Assembly: GCA_035465955.1 (NCBI GenBank)
Contig: DATIVK010000092.1
Location: 1 to 14,092 of the forward strand
DNA: 14,092 bases
DNA from: DATIVK01 sp035465955
GTDB taxonomy: Bacteria; Myxococcota; Myxococcia; Myxococcales; Anaeromyxobacteraceae
Reading direction: 5' to 3'
Of the stretch, positions 1 to 6,937 are shown one piece after another. Each line of letters begins with the position of its first letter. The first letter of the stretch is position 1. Both the position numbers and the translations under genes were made by a program. The notes below the pieces were generated by a model, which saw nothing but the letters and a program-made list of their open reading frames with translations, was not told where the DNA came from and did not search any database.

Positions 1-573
1 CTCGAAGGCGCGCCCCGCCGGGTCGATCGCGCGCCACGCCTCCTCCTCGACGATCCGCGCGTCCACCGCGGCGGCGAGATCGCCGAAGGAGGGATCGCCC
101 TCGCGCAGCAGCCGCTCGAGCGCCGGGAGGCAGGCGCGCGACCAGAACGCGTGGAGCGGCTCGAGCCGCCCGTGCCAGCGGGGGATCACCGCCCGCGCCC
201 CCGCGCGGCGGGCGGCGAGCCAGGCGATCGGGCCGGACGAGAGGAAGGGCATGTCGCAGCCGGCGGCGAAGACCCACTCCGTCCGCGCGTGCAGGAGCGC
301 CGCGTGGAGGCCGGCGGGCGCCCCCTTGCCGGCGACGGCGTCGGCGACGGTGCGCGCGCCGAGCGCCGCCCAGGCCTGCGGCGCGTTCGTGACGACCAGC
401 GTGTCGGCGAAGGTGGCGCGGAAGAGCCGCAGCGTCCGCGCGGCGATGGGCTCGCCCTCGAGGAGCAGGAACCCCTTCGGCGCGCCGCCCATCCTCGTCG
501 CGCGGCCTCCGGCGATCAGGGCGCCGGTGGCGTCGGGCAGGGAAGGCGGCGGGGCCTCGGTCGGGGGGGGCAC
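1..573 (-). CDS. mobA: Molybdenum cofactor guanylyltransferase MobA (3' end cut off)
   Basis: MobA transfers GMP from GTP to molybdopterin in the cytoplasm to make molybdopterin guanine dinucleotide, the cofactor of DMSO-reductase-type enzymes. Reading leftward from a GTG at 573, 191 codons stay open to the window edge. Residues 19-34 read LIAGGRATRMGGAPKG, the nucleotide-binding loop with its Arg and Lys. Residues 102-111 read FAAGCDMPFL, with the metal-binding Asp at about 107, and GAPAGL lies at about 84-89. MobA proteins are usually about 190-200 residues, so I infer that only the short C-terminal tail is missing. The N-terminus is Pro-rich and no clear ribosome-binding site precedes the GTG, so the start is the weak point. 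The gene diverges from the TPR gene at 652. No other molybdenum gene is visible. Confidence 0.85.
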   Translation of the reverse strand, partial: MPPPTEAPPPSLPDATGALIAGGRATRMGGAPKGFLLLEGEPIAARTLRLFRATFADTLVVTNAPQAWAALGARTVADAVAGKGAPAGLHAALLHARTEWVFAAGCDMPFLSSGPIAWLAARRAGARAVIPRWHGRLEPLHAFWSRACLPALERLLREGDPSFGDLAAAVDARIVEEEAWRAIDPAGRAFE

Positions 574-613
574 GCGGGGAGGATACCGCGAGCCACGGTG
601 GGGCTCGTCAGAC

Positions 614-642
614 TTGGAGCGGACCGGTCGTTCATGTAGAAC
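614..642 (+). promoter_or_regulatory. Candidate housekeeping promoter for the TPR-fabI pair
   Basis: TTGGAG (614-619) and TAGAAC (637-642) are separated by exactly 17 bases, in the 78-base gap between the divergent mobA and TPR starts. Transcription would begin near 649, almost on the ATG at 652. The -10 box resembles other TAGA-type boxes in this window. A CGTTC-N5-GAACG inverted repeat (629-643) overlaps it and could be an operator. This rests on pattern matching only. Confidence 0.4.
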
Positions 643-651
643 GTGCGCTCC

Positions 652-987
652 ATGACTCCGGAGCAGAGGCTCACGGCCTTCCGAGATTTCGTCGAGAAGC
701 GCCCCGGCGACCCGTTCGCCCGCTATTCGCTCGCGATGCAGCTGCGATCGATGGGGCGGGCGGCCGAGGCCGCCGCCGAGCTCCGCCAGCTCGCGCAGCG
801 CAGCCCGGACTACGTCCCGGCGTACATCATCCTCGGCAAGGTGCTCGAGGGGCTCGGCGAGACCGCCGAGGCGGCGCGAATCTACGAGGCCGGCATCGCC
901 GTGGCGAGCCGGGCCCAGGACGATCACGCACGGAGCGAGCTGGGCAGCGCCCTCGCCTCGCTCCAGGTGCACGGAGAAGCACGATGA
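652..987 (+). CDS. Small TPR-repeat protein
   Basis: This predicted soluble protein of 111 residues is made almost entirely of tetratricopeptide repeats, helix-turn-helix units used for protein-protein contact. Two repeats are clear, at about residues 21-54 and 55-88, each with the usual small and aromatic positions (Y25, A28, Y54, A57, G62, Y78). A third, capping helix pair follows at about 89-105. There is no signal peptide or membrane segment. The ATG at 652 is preferred; an in-frame GTG at 643 is possible but lies inside the inverted repeat at the promoter. Its last codons overlap fabI by ATGA, so the two are probably translationally coupled. That linkage does not reveal its partner, and I cannot assign a function. 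Confidence 0.8.
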   Translation: MTPEQRLTAFRDFVEKRPGDPFARYSLAMQLRSMGRAAEAAAELRQLAQRSPDYVPAYIILGKVLEGLGETAEAARIYEAGIAVASRAQDDHARSELGSALASLQVHGEAR

Positions 988-1796
988 GCAACGACCAGAA
1001 CGTCCCCTCCCTCGGCGGCCTGCTGAAGGGGAAGCGCGCCGTCATCACCGGCGTCGCCAACGACCGCTCCATCGCGTGGGCGATCGCGCAGGCCTTCCAC
1101 CGCGAGGGGGCGGAGCTGATCTTCACCTACCCCGGCGAGGACATGGAGAAGCGCGTCCGCCCGCTCGCCGAGACGCTCGACCCGAAGGCGATCATCGACT
1201 GCGACGTGTCCAAGGACGAGGACATGGCCCGGATGGTGGAGGAGGTCCGCAAGGTCTGGGATCGCGTGGACGTCGTCATCCACTCCATCGGCTTCGCGCC
1301 GCGCAGCGCCCTCGACGGCCGCTTCACCGACGTCACGACCCGCGAGGTCTGGCGGATCACGATGGACGTCTCGGCCTACTCGCTCATCGCCCTCGCGCGC
1401 GCCTTCAAGCCGATGATGCGCCCCGGCTCCAGCGTCCTCTCGCTCACCTACCTCGGCGCGGAGAAGGTGATCCGGAACTACAACGTGATGGGCGTCGCGA
1501 AGGCCGCGCTCGAGTGCTCCACGCGCTACCTCGCCGACGACCTCGGCGAGGACGGGATCCGGGTCAACGCGATCAGCGCCGGCCCGCTCAAGACGCTCGC
1601 CGCGGCCGGCATCAAGGGCATGCGGTCGATGCTCGGCGAGAACGCCGTCAAGACGCCGATGCGCCGCAACGTCGAGCAGGACGACGTCGCCGACGCGGCG
1701 CTCTACCTCTGCTCCCACCTCGCCCGGAACGTCACCGGCGAGGTGCTCCACGTCGACGCCGGCCAGAACATCGTCGGGCCGGTGTCGATGGGTTAG
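984..1796 (+). CDS. fabI: Enoyl-[acyl-carrier-protein] reductase (NADH) FabI
   Basis: FabI carries out the last reduction of each fatty acid elongation cycle, converting trans-2-enoyl-ACP to acyl-ACP with NAD(P)H in the cytoplasm. It is a short-chain dehydrogenase-type protein of 270 residues, close to the usual 260. Visible features are the dinucleotide-binding segment ITGVANDRSIAW (21-32), SIGFAP (101-106, the loop whose Gly contacts triclosan in E. coli FabI), Y156 in YLGAE, and the catalytic pair Y166-x6-K173 in YNVMGVAK. The stretch RVNAISAGPLKTLAA (193-207) is also typical of FabI. GGAG at 973-976 sits seven bases before the ATG, inside the TPR gene. The stop codon overlaps the convergent hydrolase stop. 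The Tyr-x6-Lys spacing separates it from FabG and supports FabI. Confidence 0.97.
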   Translation: MSNDQNVPSLGGLLKGKRAVITGVANDRSIAWAIAQAFHREGAELIFTYPGEDMEKRVRPLAETLDPKAIIDCDVSKDEDMARMVEEVRKVWDRVDVVIHSIGFAPRSALDGRFTDVTTREVWRITMDVSAYSLIALARAFKPMMRPGSSVLSLTYLGAEKVIRNYNVMGVAKAALECSTRYLADDLGEDGIRVNAISAGPLKTLAAAGIKGMRSMLGENAVKTPMRRNVEQDDVADAALYLCSHLARNVTGEVLHVDAGQNIVGPVSMG

Positions 1797-2452
1797 CGAG
1801 CCCGCTCGCCCACGAAGGGATTCGTCCGTCGCTCCTCGCCGAGGAGCGCGGACGGCCCGTGGCCGGGGAAGAAGCGCACCTCGTCGCCGAGGGGGAAGAG
1901 CCGCTCCCGGATCGAGCGCTCGAGCGTGGCCCAGTCGCCGCCCGGCAGGTCGGTCCGGCCGACCGAGCCCGCGAAGAGCGTGTCCCCGGTGAAGAGGAGC
2001 TTCGAGGCGGGGAACCAGAGGCAGACGCCGCCCGGGCTGTGGCCGGGCGTGTGGATGATCCGCCCCTCCTCGGCGCCGACCGCGAACGGCTCGCCGTCCA
2101 CCGGGAGGTGATCGATCGGCGGCGCGTCCGTGGCGCCGAAGCCGAACGCCTGCGCGAGCTGGGGGAGCCGGTCGAGCTGCGGCCGGTCGTCGGCGTGGAG
2201 CCAGAGCGGGGCCCCGAGGGCGCGGGCCGCCTCGGCGGCGCCGGAGACGTGGTCGAAGTGGCCGTGGGTGAGCAGCACCCGCGTCACGCGGTAGCCCTCG
2301 GGCCGCGTGAGCGCCTCGACGGCCGGCGACCACTCGCCGGGGTCGATCAGGATCGCCTCCCGGCTCGCCGGGTCACCGACGAGGTAGCAGTTGGAGCCGA
2401 GCGGCGTGAGCGGGATGCTGCGGACGACGAGCGGGCCGCCCCTAGTACCCAA
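1793..2452 (-). CDS. Metallo-beta-lactamase-fold hydrolase (glyoxalase II-like)
   Basis: This is a 219-residue, probably cytoplasmic, binuclear metal hydrolase. The signature THGHFDH supplies H63, H65, D67 and H68. Further ligands are H138 in TPGHSPG, D157 in TGDTLF and H198 in PGHGPS. The segment GRTDLPGGD (165-173) is typical of the small YcbL-like glyoxalase II group, thioesterases that act on S-lactoylglutathione or related thioesters. The exact substrate is not shown by sequence. The start taken is a TTG at 2452, inside the last codons of erpA. No in-frame ATG or GTG lies close to LVVRSIPLTPLGSNCYLV, where the family normally begins, so translational coupling to erpA is likely. The stop (TAA) overlaps the fabI stop on the other strand. 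Confidence 0.88.
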   Translation of the reverse strand: MGTRGGPLVVRSIPLTPLGSNCYLVGDPASREAILIDPGEWSPAVEALTRPEGYRVTRVLLTHGHFDHVSGAAEAARALGAPLWLHADDRPQLDRLPQLAQAFGFGATDAPPIDHLPVDGEPFAVGAEEGRIIHTPGHSPGGVCLWFPASKLLFTGDTLFAGSVGRTDLPGGDWATLERSIRERLFPLGDEVRFFPGHGPSALLGEERRTNPFVGERAR

Positions 2453-2828
2453 AGCTCTGCCCGCAGCCGCAGGTCTGCTTCGCGTTCGGGTTGTTGAACT
2501 TGAACCCGGCGCCCTGGAGCCCCTGCACGTAGTCGATGGTGACGCCCTGCAGGTACATCGAGCTCATCACGTCGACGAAGAACCGGATCCCCTCCTGCTC
2601 GAAGGTCAGGTCGCCGTCGTTCGACTGCTTCTCGAAGTCCATCGAGTACTGGAACCCCGAGCAGCCGCCGCCGACGACGCCGACGCGGATGCCGTGGTCC
2701 TTGAGCCCCTCCTGCTCCATGGCGCTCTTCACCATCTCGACGGCCTTGGGCGTCAGGACGATCGGGTTGGCGTCCATGCCGAGGTGGGTCGGGGTGACGG
2801 CGGGCTGCTGGAGGGTGGTCGCGTCCAT
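2442..2828 (-). CDS. erpA: A-type iron-sulfur cluster carrier (ErpA/IscA family)
   Basis: A-type carriers receive iron-sulfur clusters from the scaffold and pass them to apo-enzymes in the cytoplasm. The protein has 128 residues. The three cluster-binding cysteines are present: C56 in GGGCSGFQY, and C120 and C122 in NPNAKQTCGCGQSFGY at the extreme C-terminus. The FQYSMDF and CGCGQSF wording is closer to ErpA than to SufA, but family-level assignment is safer than the exact name. About 20 extra residues precede the conserved core. A second Met at residue 18 could be the real start, but GAGG five bases before the ATG at 2828 supports the longer form. It has its own candidate promoter and precedes the hydrolase it overlaps by 11 bases. 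Confidence 0.92.
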   Translation of the reverse strand: MDATTLQQPAVTPTHLGMDANPIVLTPKAVEMVKSAMEQEGLKDHGIRVGVVGGGCSGFQYSMDFEKQSNDGDLTFEQEGIRFFVDVMSSMYLQGVTIDYVQGLQGAGFKFNNPNAKQTCGCGQSFGY

Positions 2829-2857
2829 CGTTTCCTCGCTGGAGGGAGTGCGGGGGG

Positions 2858-2886
2858 AATCTAACAGCGGCGCCCCCCGGCTTCAA
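2858..2886 (-). promoter_or_regulatory. Candidate housekeeping promoter for erpA and the downstream hydrolase
   Basis: On the minus strand TTGAAG (2886-2881) and TAGATT (2863-2858) stand 17 bases apart, in the gap between the HAD phosphatase stop and the erpA start. Each hexamer matches four of six consensus positions. Transcription would start near 2851 and give a leader of about 22 bases holding the GAGG ribosome-binding site. The start of the -35 box lies only eight bases past the upstream stop codon. Confidence 0.5.
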
Positions 2887-2893
2887 CGCGACC

Positions 2894-3565
2894 TCACCCC
2901 CAGGCAGGAAAGCGGGCCATCACCTCGTCGAAGGTCCGGAAGACGACGTGTGGGATGGCCCGTTCGGAGCACCAGCGGACGAGGCTCCCGCCCTCCCGGG
3001 CGAAGACGGCGTCGGCGGCCTCGGCGCCGTGCCGATCCGAGGTGCCGTCGCCGCAGAGGAGCACCTTGTGCCCGGCCCGCTGGAGGGCGCGGACGACGTT
3101 CCCCTTGCACGTCCCGCAGGAGCCGCAGTCGCCCGCCGCCTCGTCGAAGGAGACGCGGAGCCGGCGGGCGTCGAAGCGGGCGCGATTGGCGACGACGCCG
3201 ACGTGGCCGCGCAGCGGCGCCGGGAGGCGCGCCAGGACCGGCTCGATGTACGCGTCGAGCCCGGCGGAGCAGACGACGAAGGGGTGGCCGCCGTCCCGGC
3301 AGGCCTCGACGAACCGCTCGAACCCGCCGCGGAAGACCGCCACCTCCCGCGCGAACGCGGCGACCTCCTCCGGCCCCGCCTCGATCCCCTCGAAGACCCG
3401 CGTGAGCAGCCCCGAGAACGGGATGGCCCCCGCCGCGAAGAGGGCCTCGTGCCGGTCGTACTCCCGCTCGTCCGCGAAGCGGAGGACCACCTGCTCGCCG
3501 ATGTCCTCGGTGGTCGCGGTGCCGTCGAAGTCGCAGACGACGGCCCAGGGCAGCGGGCGCGTCAC
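2894..3565 (-). CDS. HAD-IB family phosphatase, MtnX-like
   Basis: This 223-residue haloacid-dehalogenase-type phosphatase has all four motifs: motif I CDFDGT with nucleophile D12 and acid/base D14, motif II S100 in VVCSAG, motif III K154, and motif IV GDGTSD with D173 and D177. The cap region carries three cysteines in CGSCGTC (147-153), just before the motif III lysine. From memory, MtnX, a methionine-salvage phosphatase, has a similar cysteine cluster there. No methionine-salvage gene is nearby, so the substrate is open; a general small-phosphate-ester phosphatase is the cautious call. The GTG at 3565 overlaps the ppx stop as GTGA, with GGGGAG just upstream in the ppx tail, so translation is coupled. 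The frame stays open upstream across ppx, but that is a GC effect and not a fusion. Confidence 0.85.
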   Translation of the reverse strand: MTRPLPWAVVCDFDGTATTEDIGEQVVLRFADEREYDRHEALFAAGAIPFSGLLTRVFEGIEAGPEEVAAFAREVAVFRGGFERFVEACRDGGHPFVVCSAGLDAYIEPVLARLPAPLRGHVGVVANRARFDARRLRVSFDEAAGDCGSCGTCKGNVVRALQRAGHKVLLCGDGTSDRHGAEAADAVFAREGGSLVRWCSERAIPHVVFRTFDEVMARFPAWG

Positions 3566-4527
3566 CGCTCCCCCCGCAGCCGGTCGTAGAGCAGCCCCCA
3601 GCGGACGCCGCGGTCCGAGACCGTGAGCCGCTCGAAGCCGGTGAGCCGCATCGCCTCCGCGACGACGATCCCGCCCGCGACGATGACGTCGGCCCGCTTC
3701 GGCTCCATCCCGGGCAGCCGCTGGCGCTCGGCGACCGTGAGCCCCGCGAGACGGACCACGAGGGCGTCGATCTCGTCGAGCGTCATCGCCGCGCCGTGGA
3801 CCCTCGTCGCGTCGTAGACCGGCAGCTCCTGCGAGACCGAGCAGAGCGTCGTCACCGTCCCGGCCACGCCGACGAGCCGGGCGCCCGTCGCGTCGCCGAT
3901 CCCGTCGAGCCGCGTCAGCGGCGCGAGCGCCTCGCGCGCCGCCTCCCGGAGCACCGACTGCTCCGAGAGGGGGAGGGGGTCGCTGCGGACGTGGCGCTCC
4001 GTGAGCCGGACGGCGCCGACCTGGAGGCTGGTGCGCCCGCGCGGCGCCGGGCCGTCGCCGAAGACGAGCTCCGTCGAGCCGCCGCCGACGTCGAGCACCG
4101 CGAGCGGCGCCGCCGCGGGGAGCGGGTCGGGGCCGCCCGGCGCGACGCCGAAGTCGCGCCACGCGCTGCCGTAGACGAGCCGGGCCTCCTCCTCTCCGCT
4201 GATCACCTCGGGGACGAGGCCGGCGGCCGCGCGGGCCGCCGCGAAGAACTCGGTGCCGTTGACGGCGTCGCGCGCGGCGCTCGTGGCGACGCAGGCGATC
4301 CGGCTCGCCCCGAGCGCGCGGGCCTCGGCGGCGAAGCGCCCGAGGACCTCGACGGTGTCGCGGATGGCGTCGGGAGCCAGCCGCCGCGTGGCGTCCACGC
4401 CGCGGCCGAGCCGGGTGATCTCGGCCCGCTCGACGACCGGCTCCAGCCGCCCGTCGCGCTCCTCCGCGACGAGGAGCAGGACGGTGTTGGTGCCGACGTC
4501 GATGGCGGCATGGCGGTTCGGTGGCAT
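3562..4527 (-). CDS. Exopolyphosphatase / guanosine pentaphosphatase (Ppx/GppA), short form
   Basis: Members of this ASKHA-fold family release phosphate from polyphosphate ends or hydrolyse pppGpp to ppGpp in the cytoplasm. Conserved pieces are IDVGTNTVLLLV (9-20, phosphate loop 1), ATSAARDAVN (81-90), SGEEEARL (110-117, holding the expected catalytic glutamate), LDVGGGSTELVFG (145-157, phosphate loop 2), GVAGTVTTLC (220-229) and VAGGIVVAEAM (283-293). At 321 residues it is only the two-lobed ATPase-like core; the roughly 180-residue HD-like C-terminal part of E. coli Ppx and GppA is absent, as in many non-enteric short forms. GAGGAG stands six bases before the ATG. It lies 39 bases after the nucleotidase gene and overlaps the HAD gene. 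Polyphosphate versus pppGpp preference cannot be read from the sequence. Confidence 0.93.
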   Translation of the reverse strand: MPPNRHAAIDVGTNTVLLLVAEERDGRLEPVVERAEITRLGRGVDATRRLAPDAIRDTVEVLGRFAAEARALGASRIACVATSAARDAVNGTEFFAAARAAAGLVPEVISGEEEARLVYGSAWRDFGVAPGGPDPLPAAAPLAVLDVGGGSTELVFGDGPAPRGRTSLQVGAVRLTERHVRSDPLPLSEQSVLREAAREALAPLTRLDGIGDATGARLVGVAGTVTTLCSVSQELPVYDATRVHGAAMTLDEIDALVVRLAGLTVAERQRLPGMEPKRADVIVAGGIVVAEAMRLTGFERLTVSDRGVRWGLLYDRLRGER

Positions 4528-4566
4528 CGGGGGCTCCTCGCGGGGGCGGGGAGCTTACCACCGCCG

Positions 4567-6870
4567 CTACTGCTGGCAGAGCGGCCCGGTGCAGAGCGCC
4601 CGGCGCGGGACGGCGGCGGCGTAGCGCGAGGGGAGGTCCCCGCCGTTCGCGAGGCACTCGCCGCGGACGAAGGCGGCGAGCGCCTGGTAGTCCTTCACGT
4701 GGCTGCCGTCGCCGCGCTCGAGGATGGCCGTCGTCGGGTCGAGGATCACGTTTCCGCCCGAGTCGAGGAGGTGCACGCCCGCGAACTGCGCGAAGGACGC
4801 CACGTAGAGCGTCGTGACCACCGGGACGAGGGTCGTCATCGGGTTGACGAGCCAGCCGCCGGTGGCGACGACGGTGTCGTCGTAGATCGGCGTCGTCACC
4901 GCGCCGCTCGCGTCGACGAGATCGACCTTCTTCATCCAGGAGAGCGGGGTCGCGAGGCTCCGCGAGGAGTCGTAGGAGTAGGTGAGCCCCGACGGGACGA
5001 GGAAGAAGTCACCGTCCTCCACCGCCTTCTTCGCGGTCTGGTCCAGCGCGCCCACGAGCTCCCCGGCGGCGAGGTAGACGCGGACGAGCGGGTAGCCGGG
5101 CGAGCCCTCGAGCGGATCGCCGCCGTTCGGGACCATCCGGTAGAGGTCGGCGAAGCCGAGGTCGCCGGTGAGCCCCTTCACGAGATCTCCGCGGATCGCG
5201 CCCCGGTTCTGGAGCGCGAGCTGCGTGGGGGCGACCGCGTTCGCGGCCGCGAGCATCGCGTCGGTGTCGAGGTCGCTGCCGTTGGTCTCGCCGCGGCCGA
5301 GCCCGACGAGGTCGAACGTCGTGTGGCCGAGGACGTAATGGTAGAGGTCGCCGAGCACCGAGGGGTCGTCCGTCACGGCGCCGCCGGTGATGAGCGACAG
5401 GTTGGCCTCCAGGAAGGTCATGCCGCCGAGGGCGGCGACGGGGACCGACTCCAGCCCGCCGACGACGGCGGCCATCTCGTAGAGGAGCGTCGGGTCCTGC
5501 GACGGCAGCAGCCGGTCGTCCACGGCGATGAAGCGCGTGCGCCCCGGCGTCGTGTCGAGGTCGGGCCGCCCCGCCGCGTGGATGACGAGCTCCGCCCGCC
5601 CCACCTCGTCGCCGTAGGGGGCCGGCTGCATGATCGGGACCTGCCGCCCGTCGAGGTCCGTCGCGTACAGGACCTGGTCGGGCGCCGCGTGCGTGTGGCC
5701 GCTGACGACGAGATCCACCCCCTTCAGCTTCGCCGCGAGCAGCTGGTCGTCGCCGGGGAGGGGCGCGCTGCCGATGCCGCCGTGGCCGAGGAGGACGACC
5801 GCGTCCACGGCGTCGGCCGTCCGGAGGCCGTCGATCGCCGCCTGGACCTGGACCGCGATCGCGTCGAGGGCGGCGGCCGCCCTCGTGGGATCGAGCGGAT
5901 CGACGCCGCTCGTGAAGGTGAGCGGCGCCGCGAGGGCCGAGCTGGAGGCGGCGCCGCGGCCGAGCGCCGCGACGATCCCGACCTTGAGCCCGCCCTTCGT
6001 CGTGACGACGCGCGCCCGCTCGATGGGCTTGCCGGCCCCCTTCTCGCCGAAGAGGGCGGCGATCGGCGTCCCGGCGAGCGAGGCGGCGTCGACGTTGGTG
6101 AGGACGTAGGGGGTGGCCCGGGCCGGAGGGGCCGGGATGGGGGCCGGAGGGGCGGGGAAGGCGGCCGTGATGGCCGCCGCGAGCGCCGGGAGCCCCAGCT
6201 CGAAGTCGTGGTTCCCGATGGCGATGGCGTCGTACCCGAGGAGCTTCTGGAGCGCCAGGTCCGGGTTGATCTGCGTGAGGAGGACCGCCGCGAGCGTCCC
6301 CTGGTTCGAGTCGCCCGCCGAGACGGTGATCGTGTCCACGCCGCGCAGCGCGCCCGAGGCCCGCTCGCTCGCGAGCAGCGTCGCGCGCCGGGCGACGCCT
6401 CCCTTCTCCGAGCCGGAGCCGGCGGTCGTCGGGAGCGGGAAGTCGTCGATCTCGGGGGCGGCGGCGAAGACGTGGGAGTGCTCGTCCGTCGTGAAGAGGA
6501 CGGCGAGGCGGGCGTCGACGGCGAGGGTGAGGGTCGCGCCCGTGCTCCCGCCCTCGTTCTTCGCGGTGATCGTGTACGCGGCCGGCGCCGCGGTGGCCGT
6601 GGGCGTGCCGGCGATGACGCCGGAGGTACGGTCGAGCGTCAATCCGGGCGGCAGCGCCGGCGAGACGGTGAAGGAGTCGGGCGTCCCGCCGCCGTAGGTG
6701 GGGACGTTGGCGGGGATCGCGAGGCCGCGCGTGTAGGTCGCCGAAGCGGCCGAGTAGGAGAGAGTGCTCGGCGCGTCCTCCTTCGGCGTGCAGCCTGCGG
6801 AGAGGGCGAGCGAGAGCGCGGCGAGCGCGAGCCCGGTGGATGCGGCGGAGCCGCTGCGGTGGACGTGCAT
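4567..6870 (-). CDS. Lipoprotein 5'-nucleotidase / UDP-sugar hydrolase-like, with N-terminal Ig-like domain
   Basis: This 767-residue exported phosphohydrolase probably frees phosphate from nucleotides at the outer membrane. A signal peptide ends in the lipobox LSAGC (C27). Residues 36-118 form a putative He_PIG Ig-like domain, with LPPGLTLDRTSGVIAGTP and a YTITAKNEGGST strand. The metallophosphatase core follows: D129 and H131, D187 in SAGDSNQ, GNHDFE (219-224), H363 in LGHGG and GHTH (391-394). The C-terminal 5'-nucleotidase domain, about 475-720, shows NRGAIR and SGLTYSYD. UshA from E. coli has NHEFD; here it reads NHDFE, so E224 replaces the dyad Asp. A Pro/Ala-rich insert lies at about 238-252. 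A strong hairpin covers its ribosome-binding site. It follows tolB by 67 bases. The exact substrate is unknown. Confidence 0.88.
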   Translation of the reverse strand: MHVHRSGSAASTGLALAALSLALSAGCTPKEDAPSTLSYSAASATYTRGLAIPANVPTYGGGTPDSFTVSPALPPGLTLDRTSGVIAGTPTATAAPAAYTITAKNEGGSTGATLTLAVDARLAVLFTTDEHSHVFAAAPEIDDFPLPTTAGSGSEKGGVARRATLLASERASGALRGVDTITVSAGDSNQGTLAAVLLTQINPDLALQKLLGYDAIAIGNHDFELGLPALAAAITAAFPAPPAPIPAPPARATPYVLTNVDAASLAGTPIAALFGEKGAGKPIERARVVTTKGGLKVGIVAALGRGAASSSALAAPLTFTSGVDPLDPTRAAAALDAIAVQVQAAIDGLRTADAVDAVVLLGHGGIGSAPLPGDDQLLAAKLKGVDLVVSGHTHAAPDQVLYATDLDGRQVPIMQPAPYGDEVGRAELVIHAAGRPDLDTTPGRTRFIAVDDRLLPSQDPTLLYEMAAVVGGLESVPVAALGGMTFLEANLSLITGGAVTDDPSVLGDLYHYVLGHTTFDLVGLGRGETNGSDLDTDAMLAAANAVAPTQLALQNRGAIRGDLVKGLTGDLGFADLYRMVPNGGDPLEGSPGYPLVRVYLAAGELVGALDQTAKKAVEDGDFFLVPSGLTYSYDSSRSLATPLSWMKKVDLVDASGAVTTPIYDDTVVATGGWLVNPMTTLVPVVTTLYVASFAQFAGVHLLDSGGNVILDPTTAILERGDGSHVKDYQALAAFVRGECLANGGDLPSRYAAAVPRRALCTGPLCQQ

Positions 6871-6901
6871 GGAGGCCTCCCTTTGGGGAAAGGAGACCTC
6901 C
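6871..6901 (-). promoter_or_regulatory. Leader hairpin covering the nucleotidase ribosome-binding site
   Basis: In the minus-strand transcript, 6901-6889 pairs with 6884-6871 around a CCCC loop (6888-6885). This gives 13 pairs with one bulged G (6879) and one G-U pair (6896 with 6876). The 3' arm contains the GGGAGG ribosome-binding sequence and ends directly before the ATG at 6870. No U-run follows, so it does not look like a factor-independent terminator. It could lower nucleotidase translation relative to tolB, or be a protein-binding operator. Confidence 0.6.
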
Positions 6902-6937
6902 CACGAGCGGATGTGACAACCGGCCCGGTGGGGCGTG

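Noticed and set aside
629..643. LexA box at the CGTTC-N5-GAACG palindrome
   Set aside because: The half-sites point the wrong way compared with GAAC-N4-GTTC boxes, and neighbouring genes are not DNA-repair genes.
924..2333. A 469-codon minus-strand frame opposite fabI and extending into the hydrolase gene
   Set aside because: Low-complexity Arg/Pro/Ala/Asp/Val composition, no domain, and it shadows two well-supported genes in other frames.
2894..4657. Possible fusion of the HAD phosphatase to a long N-terminal region
   Set aside because: The frame stays open upstream only because of high GC. The GTG at 3565 overlaps the ppx stop, and the HAD motif I begins at residue 11 from there.
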